From Agarivorans sp. Toyoura001 (GTDB lineage Bacteria > Pseudomonadota > Gammaproteobacteria > Enterobacterales > Celerinatantimonadaceae), in NCBI RefSeq assembly GCF_005405585.1, contig NZ_BJEQ01000005.1, forward strand, positions 186,001 through 250,000: DNA of 64,000 bases, read 5' to 3'. Shown here in pieces: positions 9,411-17,482 of the stretch. The translations under genes were made by a program, and so were the position numbers. Position 1 is the stretch's first letter, and the number at the start of each line of letters is the position of its first letter. The notes beneath the pieces were generated by a model, which was not told the origin of the DNA, made no database searches, and saw only the letters and a program-made list of their open reading frames with translations.

Positions 9411-9456
9411 CCTACTACTGCCTAGCTAAGCAAGTAGCTAATATGCAGTAGTAAGG
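9411..9456. repeat. Nested hairpin between convergent genes
   Basis: Outer arms CCTACTACTGC and GCAGTAGTAAGG enclose a smaller TAGCTA...TAGCTA hairpin. It sits between two convergent genes but lacks a T-run, so it may be an RNA 3' end stabiliser or weak terminator for both. Confidence 0.5.
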
Positions 9457-9467
9457 TGGTCTTCGAA

Positions 9468-10349
9468 TTACTTCTCTAGTTTAGTGAAGTAGTCGAAGAT
9501 TACAGGTACGTCACTTTGACCAAGACCAGCATCAACAGCGGCTTGCAAGTTAGTAGAGGTACCTTGAGCAATAAGAGACTCGCTACCTAAGTCTTTAACC
9601 ATCTCATTAAAGTAACCAAGATCTTTATTTGCGTTAGCAATTGAGAAACCTAGGTTAGGGTTGCTGTCTACAGCGTAGTTTTTACAAAAAGCCATAAACG
9701 GCGAGTTAGAAGGACCAGCCGACATAATGTCGAACAACTGTTGGCCATCAACACCCGCAAGTTTTGCTACAGCAAATGCTTGAGACATAGCAGTAACGGT
9801 AGTCATGCCCATGAAGTTGTTGATTAGCTTAGTAGTATGACCCGCACCAAGTTTACCTAGGTGGAACACATTCTCACCTTGCTCTTCTAGAACAGGTTTT
9901 ACTTTATCAAAAGTCGCTTGGTCACCAGCAGCCATGATGTTTAACAAACCATCTTTAGCGTGAGCAGGAGTACGGCCTAAAGGCGCATCGATCATGCCTG
10001 CGCCTTTCTCGGCAAGAGCGGCGCCAATTTTGATAGTAGAAGCAGGGATAGACGTACCGAAGTCAACTAATACTGCACCTTCTTTAATACCAGCTAATAC
10101 GCCATCTTCGCCGTAAACAATTTTTTCAACAACAGCTGAAGTTGTAAGACAAAACTGAACGATGTCACTTGCAGCAGCTAATTCTTTAGCCGACGTAAAT
10201 GCAGTAGCATTACCACGATCGATAACGCGAGCAACGGCGTCAGCGCTAAGATCCATAACGTTTACTTGATAACCACGTTTTTGTAGGTTCTCAACCATGT
10301 TGCCGCCCATAAGGCCAAGACCGATGAAACCGATGACAGGTTTTGTCAT
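9468..10349 (-). CDS. NAD(P)-dependent beta-hydroxyacid dehydrogenase (3-hydroxyisobutyrate dehydrogenase family)
   Basis: 293 residues, standard for the family. The N-terminal Rossmann motif GFIGLGLMGGNM (~7-18), the substrate-binding segment VDAPLGRTPAHAKDG-type (~118-132) and the catalytic-lysine region GAGHTTKLINNFM (~165-177) are all present. Such enzymes reversibly oxidise small 3-hydroxyacids (3-hydroxyisobutyrate, tartronate semialdehyde, sulfolactaldehyde and others). The substrate cannot be chosen from sequence. The gene stands alone with its own promoter region upstream. Confidence 0.88.
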   Translation of the reverse strand: MTKPVIGFIGLGLMGGNMVENLQKRGYQVNVMDLSADAVARVIDRGNATAFTSAKELAAASDIVQFCLTTSAVVEKIVYGEDGVLAGIKEGAVLVDFGTSIPASTIKIGAALAEKGAGMIDAPLGRTPAHAKDGLLNIMAAGDQATFDKVKPVLEEQGENVFHLGKLGAGHTTKLINNFMGMTTVTAMSQAFAVAKLAGVDGQQLFDIMSAGPSNSPFMAFCKNYAVDSNPNLGFSIANANKDLGYFNEMVKDLGSESLIAQGTSTNLQAAVDAGLGQSDVPVIFDYFTKLEK

Positions 10350-10927
10350 TTCAAACTCCTAAAATAATCAATTGTATTACAATAAGACCATGATATACCC
10401 ACGTATCAATTTAGGCAATCATTAACAAGCTTTTCTGTTAAAAGTGATAACTAGGCTATAAAAACTAAATTATTACTCAAGAAAAGTACCGATAGTGGCT
10501 AGCAAGCTATAGTTCTAGCTAGTTTATCTGCTAAGTACTGCGCCTTTATTTGCCACTCATTAAGCTTAAATCTTCATTAATATGACTTATCATCTACAGC
10601 CGAAAGCTTCTTAATGTGAAGCAGAGCTACAACAAGGCACTTACCAGTGCTAGCAATCAAATCACTGTTTATACCCCACACTTTCATTTGTCGAAGTAAC
10701 CAATGTCACTTGTAGACTTCAGGTGTGCTCAAGAACATCTTTTTAGATAAAGCGCTAAAAAGAACGATGGTGAACACATAAAACTGATCATTGTTGGCTA
10801 AATAACCCGCCACTCCCCCATCTTAAATTTCAGCGATAAAGGCCGTTTAATGTCAGTCTTTACAGTATGTAGACAACAAATTCATATTTTCCCCTGCCTT
10901 GTAATAACAAGTTGATTCAAATCATGG
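10350..10927. other. Intergenic, no gene seen
   Basis: About 580 bp between the dehydrogenase start and the Fur-type promoter. No coding frame with a credible start was found on either strand. It is AT-rich upstream sequence; a few short GCTAG repeats around 10499-10526 are the only local pattern. Confidence 0.5.
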
Positions 10928-10990
10928 TTGCCAAGCTAAATAATAATTATTATCATCCTCATATCGCCAAATGATAATGATTCCCATTTT
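10928..10990 (+). promoter_or_regulatory. Fur-type promoter of the nik-like operon
   Basis: A candidate -35 TTGCCA (10928-10933) and -10 TATCAT (10951-10956) are 17 bp apart. The -10 lies inside an AT-rich inverted repeat AATAATAATTATTATCATC (10939-10957) and a second GATAAT-type run, AATGATAATGATT, starts at 10970. Both resemble Fur boxes made of NAT triplets. No NikR-type operator was seen. Inference: iron-repressed transcription. Confidence 0.7.
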
Positions 10991-11006
10991 CATATGAGAG
11001 AAATCT

Positions 11007-12593
11007 ATGACGCTAATGAAACTGCTTACTCTTGCTACATGCTTCGCGAGTGCCTTAATAACCAGCCCAGCTACATTGGCTAACGACTCAACATTAACCT
11101 TTGCTAATTACCGTGATATTCGCGATTTGAACCCTCATCTTTATGGAGGGGAAATTTTTGCTCAAAACCTACTATTTGAAGGTCTGATTCATTTAGGTGA
11201 AAACGGCAAGCTTGAGCCATGGCTAGCAACTAATTGGTCGGTTTCTGAAGACGGTAAGCTATATACATTCACACTACGTGAAGGTGTAACTTTCTCTGAT
11301 GGTTCACCATTTAATGCCGAAGTCGTAAAGCAAAACTTTGATGCCCTGCTAGACAATGGTAATCGCCATACTTGGCTTGAGTCGATTCGCTTGATGTTAG
11401 AAGTAGAAGAAACTGGCAAGCAGAGCGTTCGAGTTGTAGATAACCATACCATTGAGGTGGAGTTTGCTAATTCATACTACCCATTCTTGGTAGAGTTAGG
11501 TGTAACTAGGCCGTTTCGCTTTTTATCACCTAAATGTTTTAAAGAGGGAACCACCAAAGACGGCACTCTTTGTTATGTAGGAACCGGGAGTTATCAATTA
11601 AGTAGCAACACTGTTGACCAACAAGCTAGCTTTGAACAATACGCTAACTACTGGGGGGAAAAGCCACAAATAGAAAAGATAGTTGCTAAGGTTATCCCTG
11701 ATAACCAAGCGAGACTGTTAGCTCTGCGCAGTGGCGATGTAGATATGGTGTATGGTTTACAACTGATAACCGCACGCGCATTTAAACAGTTTGAAACTGA
11801 TCCTCGCTTTAACACGATTCTGTCTGAGCCAGTATCTACTCGAATGCTGATCTTGAATTCAAAAAGCGACAACCTAAATGACACCAGAGTACGTCAAGCC
11901 TTAAGCCACCTCACCAATAAAGCGGTTATTGCCGAGCGCATTTTGTTGGGCCTAGAGAAACCAGCAGACACCTTGCTGGCTCGCAATGTACCTTACGCCG
12001 ACATTGAGCTAACACCTTACCAATACAATGTTGAAACAGCTGAGCAATTGCTTAATGCTGCCGGTTGGACATTAGATGGAAAGGTGCGCAAGAAAGACGG
12101 AAAGCCCTTTGAGATCACCTTGTCTTACGACAGTGACAAGGTAGTTGAGCGCACCATTGCCCAGTACTTACAAAGTGAATGGTCGAAGCTGGGGCTAACC
12201 TTAAATCTTGTAGGTGAAGAAGAACAAGCCCACCGCGACCGCTTAAAGCACGGCGAATTTGACCTTTCATTCAATATTTCTTGGGGTACTCCTTATGATC
12301 CTCAATCATTTTTGGGTGGCATGCGTAAACCCGTTTATGGCGATTACGCTGCGCAGCAAGGCATTCCTGAAAAAGCTCAGTTAGACCAGCATATATTGGA
12401 TGCCCTAGAAGCCACCAACGAACAAGAACGCCAAGCTCACTACAGCTATGTATTAGAAACGCTGCACAATCAAGCCATCTATATACCGCTAACCTATGAG
12501 CAAAACCGTGCAATTTTCAATAAAAAACTCGAAGGCGTAGGTTTTAATCCTTCTCAATTCGAAATTCCGCTGCAGCGTATGTCTATTAAATAA
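11007..12593 (+). CDS. NikA-like extracytoplasmic solute-binding protein (SBP_bac_5)
   Basis: 528 residues with a signal peptide ending near TLA-NDST (~26). Close throughout to E. coli NikA: LNPHLYGGEIFAQNLLFEG, RHTWLE, TRPFRF (~168-172) and WGTPYDP (~425). From memory of NikA numbering, arginines 97 and 137, Trp100, Trp398 and Tyr402 are kept, but Met27 is Ile and nickel-ligand His416 is replaced by Tyr (RKPVYGDY, ~438). It therefore probably binds a different metal chelate from Ni(His)2. ATG at 11007 has GAGAG seven bases upstream. First gene of a Fur-boxed operon; a terminator follows it before the permease genes. Confidence 0.85.
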   Translation: MTLMKLLTLATCFASALITSPATLANDSTLTFANYRDIRDLNPHLYGGEIFAQNLLFEGLIHLGENGKLEPWLATNWSVSEDGKLYTFTLREGVTFSDGSPFNAEVVKQNFDALLDNGNRHTWLESIRLMLEVEETGKQSVRVVDNHTIEVEFANSYYPFLVELGVTRPFRFLSPKCFKEGTTKDGTLCYVGTGSYQLSSNTVDQQASFEQYANYWGEKPQIEKIVAKVIPDNQARLLALRSGDVDMVYGLQLITARAFKQFETDPRFNTILSEPVSTRMLILNSKSDNLNDTRVRQALSHLTNKAVIAERILLGLEKPADTLLARNVPYADIELTPYQYNVETAEQLLNAAGWTLDGKVRKKDGKPFEITLSYDSDKVVERTIAQYLQSEWSKLGLTLNLVGEEEQAHRDRLKHGEFDLSFNISWGTPYDPQSFLGGMRKPVYGDYAAQQGIPEKAQLDQHILDALEATNEQERQAHYSYVLETLHNQAIYIPLTYEQNRAIFNKKLEGVGFNPSQFEIPLQRMSIK

Positions 12594-12616
12594 CACGCTA
12601 CTGTTGCTGTAATAAG

Positions 12617-12645
12617 CTGGCGCTCAGAGATGAGCGTCAGTTTTT
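12617..12645 (+). terminator. Intra-operon terminator/attenuator after the binding-protein gene
   Basis: Ten-bp stem CTGGCGCTCA / TGAGCGTCAG with a GAGA loop, then TTTTT. It lies between the binding-protein gene and the permease gene on the same strand, where a partial terminator would keep the binding protein in excess over the membrane parts. Confidence 0.85.
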
Positions 12646-12667
12646 CTATTTTTGGTAAAAATTAATA

Positions 12668-13612
12668 ATGGCAAAATACATCTTTAAGCGAATGCTTGGC
12701 GCCTGCATCACCTTACTGCTGGTGTCTTTCATCGCCTTTACCATGGTTAACTTAATTCCGGCAGATCCTGCCGAAGTCGCCTTAAGGGTAAACGACACAA
12801 CACCCAGCGAAGAAGCCATTGAAGAGATCCGTATAAAGCTGGGCTTAGACCAACCTTTTTTGGTGCGTTATACCCACTGGCTAAGTGCTTCGCTACAAGG
12901 CGATTTTGGCACCTCGTTTACTAACGCTAATCGCTCTGTATTTGGCGAACTAGCGAGGAGCTTTCCTTACACTTTAACCTTGGCTGGCATCTCATTAGTT
13001 CTGCTCATTGCAGTGAGTATTCCTCTAGGCGTATTGAGTGCGGTGTACAAAGACCATTGGCTAGACAAAATCGTTCGAACCTTTATTTTTGCTAGTACCG
13101 CCATGCCCAATTTCTGGTTAGCCTTTATTCTGATTTGGTTTTTCTCTATCAAATTGTATTGGCTACCAAGCAGCGGCGCAACCAGTTGGAGCCACTACGC
13201 ATTGCCCTCAATTACACTTTGTATGGCATACATTGCCACGTATATACGTTTAATTCGCAACTCAATGCTCGACACCATGCAAGATAATTACGTAAGTTAT
13301 GCTCGGGCTAGAGGCTTATCTGAATACCAAGTTATCTGGAAGCACTTACTCAAAAACTCATTACAAACCTCAATGACAGCATTGGGTATTGGTGTGGTTC
13401 GCTTAATTGCCGGCACAGTGGTTATTGAAAGTATTTTTGCCATTCCTGGGCTTGGCCGGCTAGCGCTATCGGCAATTTTTAATCGCGATTACCCGGTGAT
13501 TCAAGCTTACATTTTGGTGATGGGTTGCTTGTTTGTTCTGTCGAACTTGATTATTGATATCCTGCAAACGGTGATCGATCCACGCCTTAAATCAGAAGGC
13601 GAATACCAATGA
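12668..13612 (+). CDS. NikB/DppB-like ABC permease
   Basis: 314 residues, six hydrophobic segments, beginning MAKYIFKRMLGACITLLLVSF, typical of the DppB/NikB permease family. The EAA loop that meets the ATPase is at about 203-230 (YARARGLSEYQVIWKHLL). The C-terminus overlaps the start of the next permease (ATGA), which indicates translational coupling. With its partner it would form the membrane channel for the NikA-like binding protein. Confidence 0.9.
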   Translation: MAKYIFKRMLGACITLLLVSFIAFTMVNLIPADPAEVALRVNDTTPSEEAIEEIRIKLGLDQPFLVRYTHWLSASLQGDFGTSFTNANRSVFGELARSFPYTLTLAGISLVLLIAVSIPLGVLSAVYKDHWLDKIVRTFIFASTAMPNFWLAFILIWFFSIKLYWLPSSGATSWSHYALPSITLCMAYIATYIRLIRNSMLDTMQDNYVSYARARGLSEYQVIWKHLLKNSLQTSMTALGIGVVRLIAGTVVIESIFAIPGLGRLALSAIFNRDYPVIQAYILVMGCLFVLSNLIIDILQTVIDPRLKSEGEYQ

Positions 13613-14439
13613 CCCAGCGCCTACTCAATAATAAAACCGCACTAATTTGTTTAATCCTATTGTCCATTATTTGTTTAATGGGGGCTTTTGCACCGTTTTT
13701 AGCGCCTCACGACCCAAACTTAGCCGACGTGATTAACACCTTATTACCCATGTCTGGAGAGTATCCTTTAGGCACTGATTATCTGGGAAGGTGTATCTAC
13801 TCTCGACTACTGTTTGGTGTCCGCACTACCCTCTACTATTCGCTCATCACGATGGTGATTACCGCAGCGGTAGGCGCGTTAATTGGCATTATTTCGGGTT
13901 ATTTACGAGGCAAGGTGGATGCCTTAATTATGCGTGCCTGCGAAGTCATGCTGTCGTTTCCTTATGAAATCATTGTTCTAAGTATTGTTGGCATTCTAGG
14001 GCCGGGGATCGGCAACATTATTTTGGCCAATTTCATCGCAAAAATAGCCTGGTACGTGCGTATTGTGCGTGGCTCGGTGATTTCGTTTAATCACAAAAAC
14101 TACATGTTGTACTCGAAAACAGTGAAGTCTCCGCAGCGCTTTATCTTTGCTAAACACCTGGCGCCAAATATCACCGCTGAAGTGATCATTTTAGCCACAC
14201 TTGATTTAGGTTGGATTATCTTAAGTATCTCTACCCTGTCGTTTCTTGGCCTTGGGGTACAGCCGCCAACGGCGGAATGGGGAGCCATGCTAAACGATGC
14301 CAAAGAAGTCCTGTTTTCCAACCCAGAACAAATGATAGTACCGGGATTAGCCATTATGGTTGTAGTGGCTTGCTGCAATTTGTTAGGCGATGCCTTACGC
14401 GATGTGCTTGACCCAAGAACGGAGCATAAACAATGCTAG
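13609..14439 (+). CDS. NikC/DppC-like ABC permease
   Basis: 276 residues with the DppC/NikC start: a first membrane helix followed by APFLAPHDPNLADV and the YPLGTDYLGRC box typical of the family. The EAA loop is at about 164-190 (YSKTVKSPQRFIFAKHLAPN). Its start overlaps the previous gene (ATGA) and its end overlaps the next by seven bases. Second subunit of the permease heterodimer. Confidence 0.9.
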   Translation: MTQRLLNNKTALICLILLSIICLMGAFAPFLAPHDPNLADVINTLLPMSGEYPLGTDYLGRCIYSRLLFGVRTTLYYSLITMVITAAVGALIGIISGYLRGKVDALIMRACEVMLSFPYEIIVLSIVGILGPGIGNIILANFIAKIAWYVRIVRGSVISFNHKNYMLYSKTVKSPQRFIFAKHLAPNITAEVIILATLDLGWIILSISTLSFLGLGVQPPTAEWGAMLNDAKEVLFSNPEQMIVPGLAIMVVVACCNLLGDALRDVLDPRTEHKQC

Positions 14440-15239
14440 AGGTTAGAGAGCTAAACGTATCGGTAGCAACAGGAAACACCCAATCTCATTTAGTTAGTGA
14501 CGTGAGCTTTACTCTTAAAGAAGACCAATGCTTAGGCATATTAGGAGAATCTGGCAGCGGTAAAAGCGTCAGCTGCTCCGCAATTAACGGCTTACTTGGC
14601 GAGCAATTTAGCGTGAGTGGGCAAGCCATATTTGACGGTGAAAACTTGTTAACAATGCCGAGTAAACAGCGCCAAGACATGCGTGGACAGCAAATAGCCA
14701 TGATAATGCAAAGCCCAATGACGGCGTTTAACCCGCTGTTTACCATAGGCAACCAAGCAGTTGAAACCATCAAGCAACATCAGCCTCATTCAACACCTGA
14801 TGCTAAAAAGCTTTTTTGCGAGATACTCAGCAAAGTAAACCTTAAAAATCCGCAATATCTGTTAAGCAAATACCCTCATGAATTAAGCGGAGGCATGCTG
14901 CAGCGCATCATGGTGGCTTTAGCCTTAGTACTAAAACCAAAGCTAATTATTGCAGATGAACCCACCACTGCCATTGACTATATTAGCCAGCGCGAAGTCA
15001 TCAATGAGCTACAAATGGTGAGAGAACGCTTTGGTACGAGCATTATTTTTGTTAGTCACGATCTCAGTTTGGTATCGCACATCGCCGATTCAGTGTTAGT
15101 CATGCATCAAGGAAAAATGGTTGATTACGGTAGCACTCAGCAAGTGTTTAACGCGCCTTCCAGCCAGCATACCCGTTACCTGATAGATACCAGACTGAAG
15201 TTAATCAATCGTTTTAAACACGTTATGGGAGGCGTATAA
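14433..15239 (+). CDS. NikD/DppD-like ABC ATPase
   Basis: 268 residues. Walker A GESGSGKS (~39-46), signature LSGGMLQR (~150), Walker B LIIADEP (~171) and the switch histidine in FVSHD are all present, so it should be an active ATPase. It lacks the long C-terminal oligopeptide/dipeptide extension, as in NikD. Starts inside the end of the permease gene and ends directly against the next ATPase gene. Confidence 0.9.
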   Translation: MLEVRELNVSVATGNTQSHLVSDVSFTLKEDQCLGILGESGSGKSVSCSAINGLLGEQFSVSGQAIFDGENLLTMPSKQRQDMRGQQIAMIMQSPMTAFNPLFTIGNQAVETIKQHQPHSTPDAKKLFCEILSKVNLKNPQYLLSKYPHELSGGMLQRIMVALALVLKPKLIIADEPTTAIDYISQREVINELQMVRERFGTSIIFVSHDLSLVSHIADSVLVMHQGKMVDYGSTQQVFNAPSSQHTRYLIDTRLKLINRFKHVMGGV

Positions 15240-16022
15240 ATGCTGCTTGAACTTAAAGACATTACTAAGTCTTTTGCTAAAGACGACAGCTGGTTTTTTA
15301 AACGCTACCAAGATGTTTTAAAAGGTGTCTCTCTTAGTTTAAATAAAGGTGAATGCATAGGCATTGTAGGGGAATCTGGCAGCGGTAAAAGTACCTTAGG
15401 CAAAGTTATTTTGGGCTTAGAAACACAAGATAGTGGTTCGGTCACATTCAGCAATGAAATCTCTCAGTTGCCTCGGCACAAAGCCGTTAGCGTAGTGTTT
15501 CAAGATTACAATACCTCGGTCAATCCACGACTTAACATTGCCCAAATTATTGCCGAACCACTGATCAATGAAGGCCTTGAGAAATCACAATTAAAAGCGC
15601 AAATCAGTAAACTGCTGATTGAAGTAGGCCTTGAAGACAGTATGCGAGCAAGGTATCCGCACCAATTAAGTGGTGGGCAGTTACAGCGAGTTTGCATTGC
15701 TCGCGCCATCGCAGCCAATCCTAGATTTATTTTGCTCGACGAAGCTGTCAGCTCGCTGGATGTCTCTATTCAAGTGCAAATCTTGGACTTACTGCTTGAA
15801 CTGAAGCAATCACGCAACATTGCTTACTTGTTCATCACACATGATATCGCTGTGGCGAGTTACCTGTGTGACCGCTTGATGTTTTTTAAAGACGGTAAAA
15901 TTGTAGAGCAAGTGAACGATATTGCAGCCCTGCCATTGGTGACTAACGAGTATACAAAAAACTTATTAAATGCCGCCAGTTACCTAGAAATCCCCTTTGA
16001 TATTAATGATGTAGATAAATGA
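15240..16022 (+). CDS. NikE/DppF-like ABC ATPase
   Basis: 260 residues. Walker A GESGSGKS (~44-51), signature LSGGQLQR (~142), Walker B FILLDEA (~164) and the H-loop ITHD. The ATG directly follows the preceding stop. It pairs with the NikD-like ATPase to drive the importer. Its stop overlaps the MATE start (ATGA). Confidence 0.9.
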   Translation: MLLELKDITKSFAKDDSWFFKRYQDVLKGVSLSLNKGECIGIVGESGSGKSTLGKVILGLETQDSGSVTFSNEISQLPRHKAVSVVFQDYNTSVNPRLNIAQIIAEPLINEGLEKSQLKAQISKLLIEVGLEDSMRARYPHQLSGGQLQRVCIARAIAANPRFILLDEAVSSLDVSIQVQILDLLLELKQSRNIAYLFITHDIAVASYLCDRLMFFKDGKIVEQVNDIAALPLVTNEYTKNLLNAASYLEIPFDINDVDK

Positions 16023-17323
16023 CCTTAAGCCATAACGATTATTACAAAATCGCCATACCTTTTATTATTGCCACCCTAAGTCAACCCCTTTTAGGGGCTG
16101 TTGACACAGCAGTAATTGGCCAACTAGGAGTAACCGAGTTAATTGGCGGCGTAGCCATTGGTACAGTAATTATGAATACCCTATATTGGCTATTTGGCTT
16201 TTTTAGGGTGAGTACTACCGGCCAAAGTGCCATTGCTATGGGGAAAAATAGCGATCAAGACCGCGCAAGTAGTTTAATTAGGCCCCTGATGCTTTCAGGG
16301 TGTGTAGGGCTCTTATTTGTTGCCACTCAAAGTTTCATTTGGCAAGGTGCACTGGCGGTAATAGAACCCCAACCTGATGTTGCTGTTCACGCTAAAAGTT
16401 ACTTCGATATACTCATTTGGGGCGCACCGCTCGTGCTTCTCAATTACACCATTATTGGTTGGTTGATGGGTCAAGCCAAAGTAAAAGAAACCCTGTTTAC
16501 TCAAGTATTTGGCAACGTACTTAACATCATCCTTGATGCGGTGTTTGTATTAGGTTTTGATCTTGGGGTAGTAGGTGTTGCCTACGCCAGTTTAATCGCC
16601 CAAGCCGCAACTTTTGCGATAGGTTTTATATTGGTGATCAAGAGCAGTCATTTCTCACTTCTCCAATACATTGGCTATATGCGAATGAGTAAGCAAGATC
16701 TCGCCACCATTATCTCCTCCAATACCGATTTAATGCTAAGAACAATATGTATTTTGGTGTTCTTCAACGTAATGGCAAGAAGCGGCTCTAAGCTAGGCGC
16801 AGAGGTACTCGCCACCAACGCAATTATGATGCAGGTAACATTTTTAGTCAGTTATATGTTCGATGGTATTGCCAATGCGTCTAGTGTATTTGCCGGTAAA
16901 GCTGTTGGCCAAAAGAACCCTGCCCTGCTTAAACGCACCTTAAGCTTAAACTGGCAATGGACCAGCATTTTTGTTGCACTGTTAACCGCGCTAATCGCCT
17001 TAACCCAGCATGACTTAGTGTTAATCTTCACGCAAATTCCCGAGTTAGTCACGCTGTATCAGGACATGTCGGCTTGGCTGTTAGTATTTCCACTAGTTGC
17101 CGGCTACGGACTAACTATTTACGGTATTTTTACCGGCACTGGTACCACAAAACCGGTGAGAAATTCGAGCGTATTTACTTTAATTGTCTTTTTGCTGGTG
17201 GTGCACTTTGCATTAGAACCATGGGGGAATAGCGGCTTATGGTTCGCTTTTATCATGTTCTATGTAGGTCGCTTTGTGTTTCTGTACCCTTACCTTTCTG
17301 ATGTGAAGAAAAAATGCCTTTGA
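16019..17323 (+). CDS. MATE family efflux transporter (DinF-like)
   Basis: 434 residues with about twelve membrane segments and the MATE/DinF start IAIPFIIATLSQPLLGAVDTAVIG. It is translationally coupled (ATGA) to the Nik-like ATPase, so export and import genes share one transcript. MATE pumps expel cationic drugs or secondary metabolites by H+ or Na+ antiport; some export siderophores. Here the coupling to a Fur-boxed metal-chelate importer suggests export of a metallophore or its breakdown product (inference). Confidence 0.85.
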   Translation: MTLSHNDYYKIAIPFIIATLSQPLLGAVDTAVIGQLGVTELIGGVAIGTVIMNTLYWLFGFFRVSTTGQSAIAMGKNSDQDRASSLIRPLMLSGCVGLLFVATQSFIWQGALAVIEPQPDVAVHAKSYFDILIWGAPLVLLNYTIIGWLMGQAKVKETLFTQVFGNVLNIILDAVFVLGFDLGVVGVAYASLIAQAATFAIGFILVIKSSHFSLLQYIGYMRMSKQDLATIISSNTDLMLRTICILVFFNVMARSGSKLGAEVLATNAIMMQVTFLVSYMFDGIANASSVFAGKAVGQKNPALLKRTLSLNWQWTSIFVALLTALIALTQHDLVLIFTQIPELVTLYQDMSAWLLVFPLVAGYGLTIYGIFTGTGTTKPVRNSSVFTLIVFLLVVHFALEPWGNSGLWFAFIMFYVGRFVFLYPYLSDVKKKCL

Positions 17324-17346
17324 CTAAGTTAAACGCGTAAATCGAA

Positions 17347-17383
17347 AAACAATAAGGGTAAGCTGAGCTTGCCCTTATTGTTT
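17347..17383. terminator. Bidirectional terminator between MATE gene and iucC
   Basis: Seventeen-bp stem AAACAATAAGGGTAAGC / GCTTGCCCTTATTGTTT with a TGA loop; the minus-strand reading ends in TTTTT. It can serve both convergent genes (MATE on plus, iucC on minus). Confidence 0.9.
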
Positions 17384-17482
17384 ACGTTAGCTTTGATGAA
17401 GATTAAGCAAATTTGAGTTTATAAACCTATCTGTTTGGCTTCTCATCGTTGATCTTACTAACGGCATGCTCCAATCTTCCTT

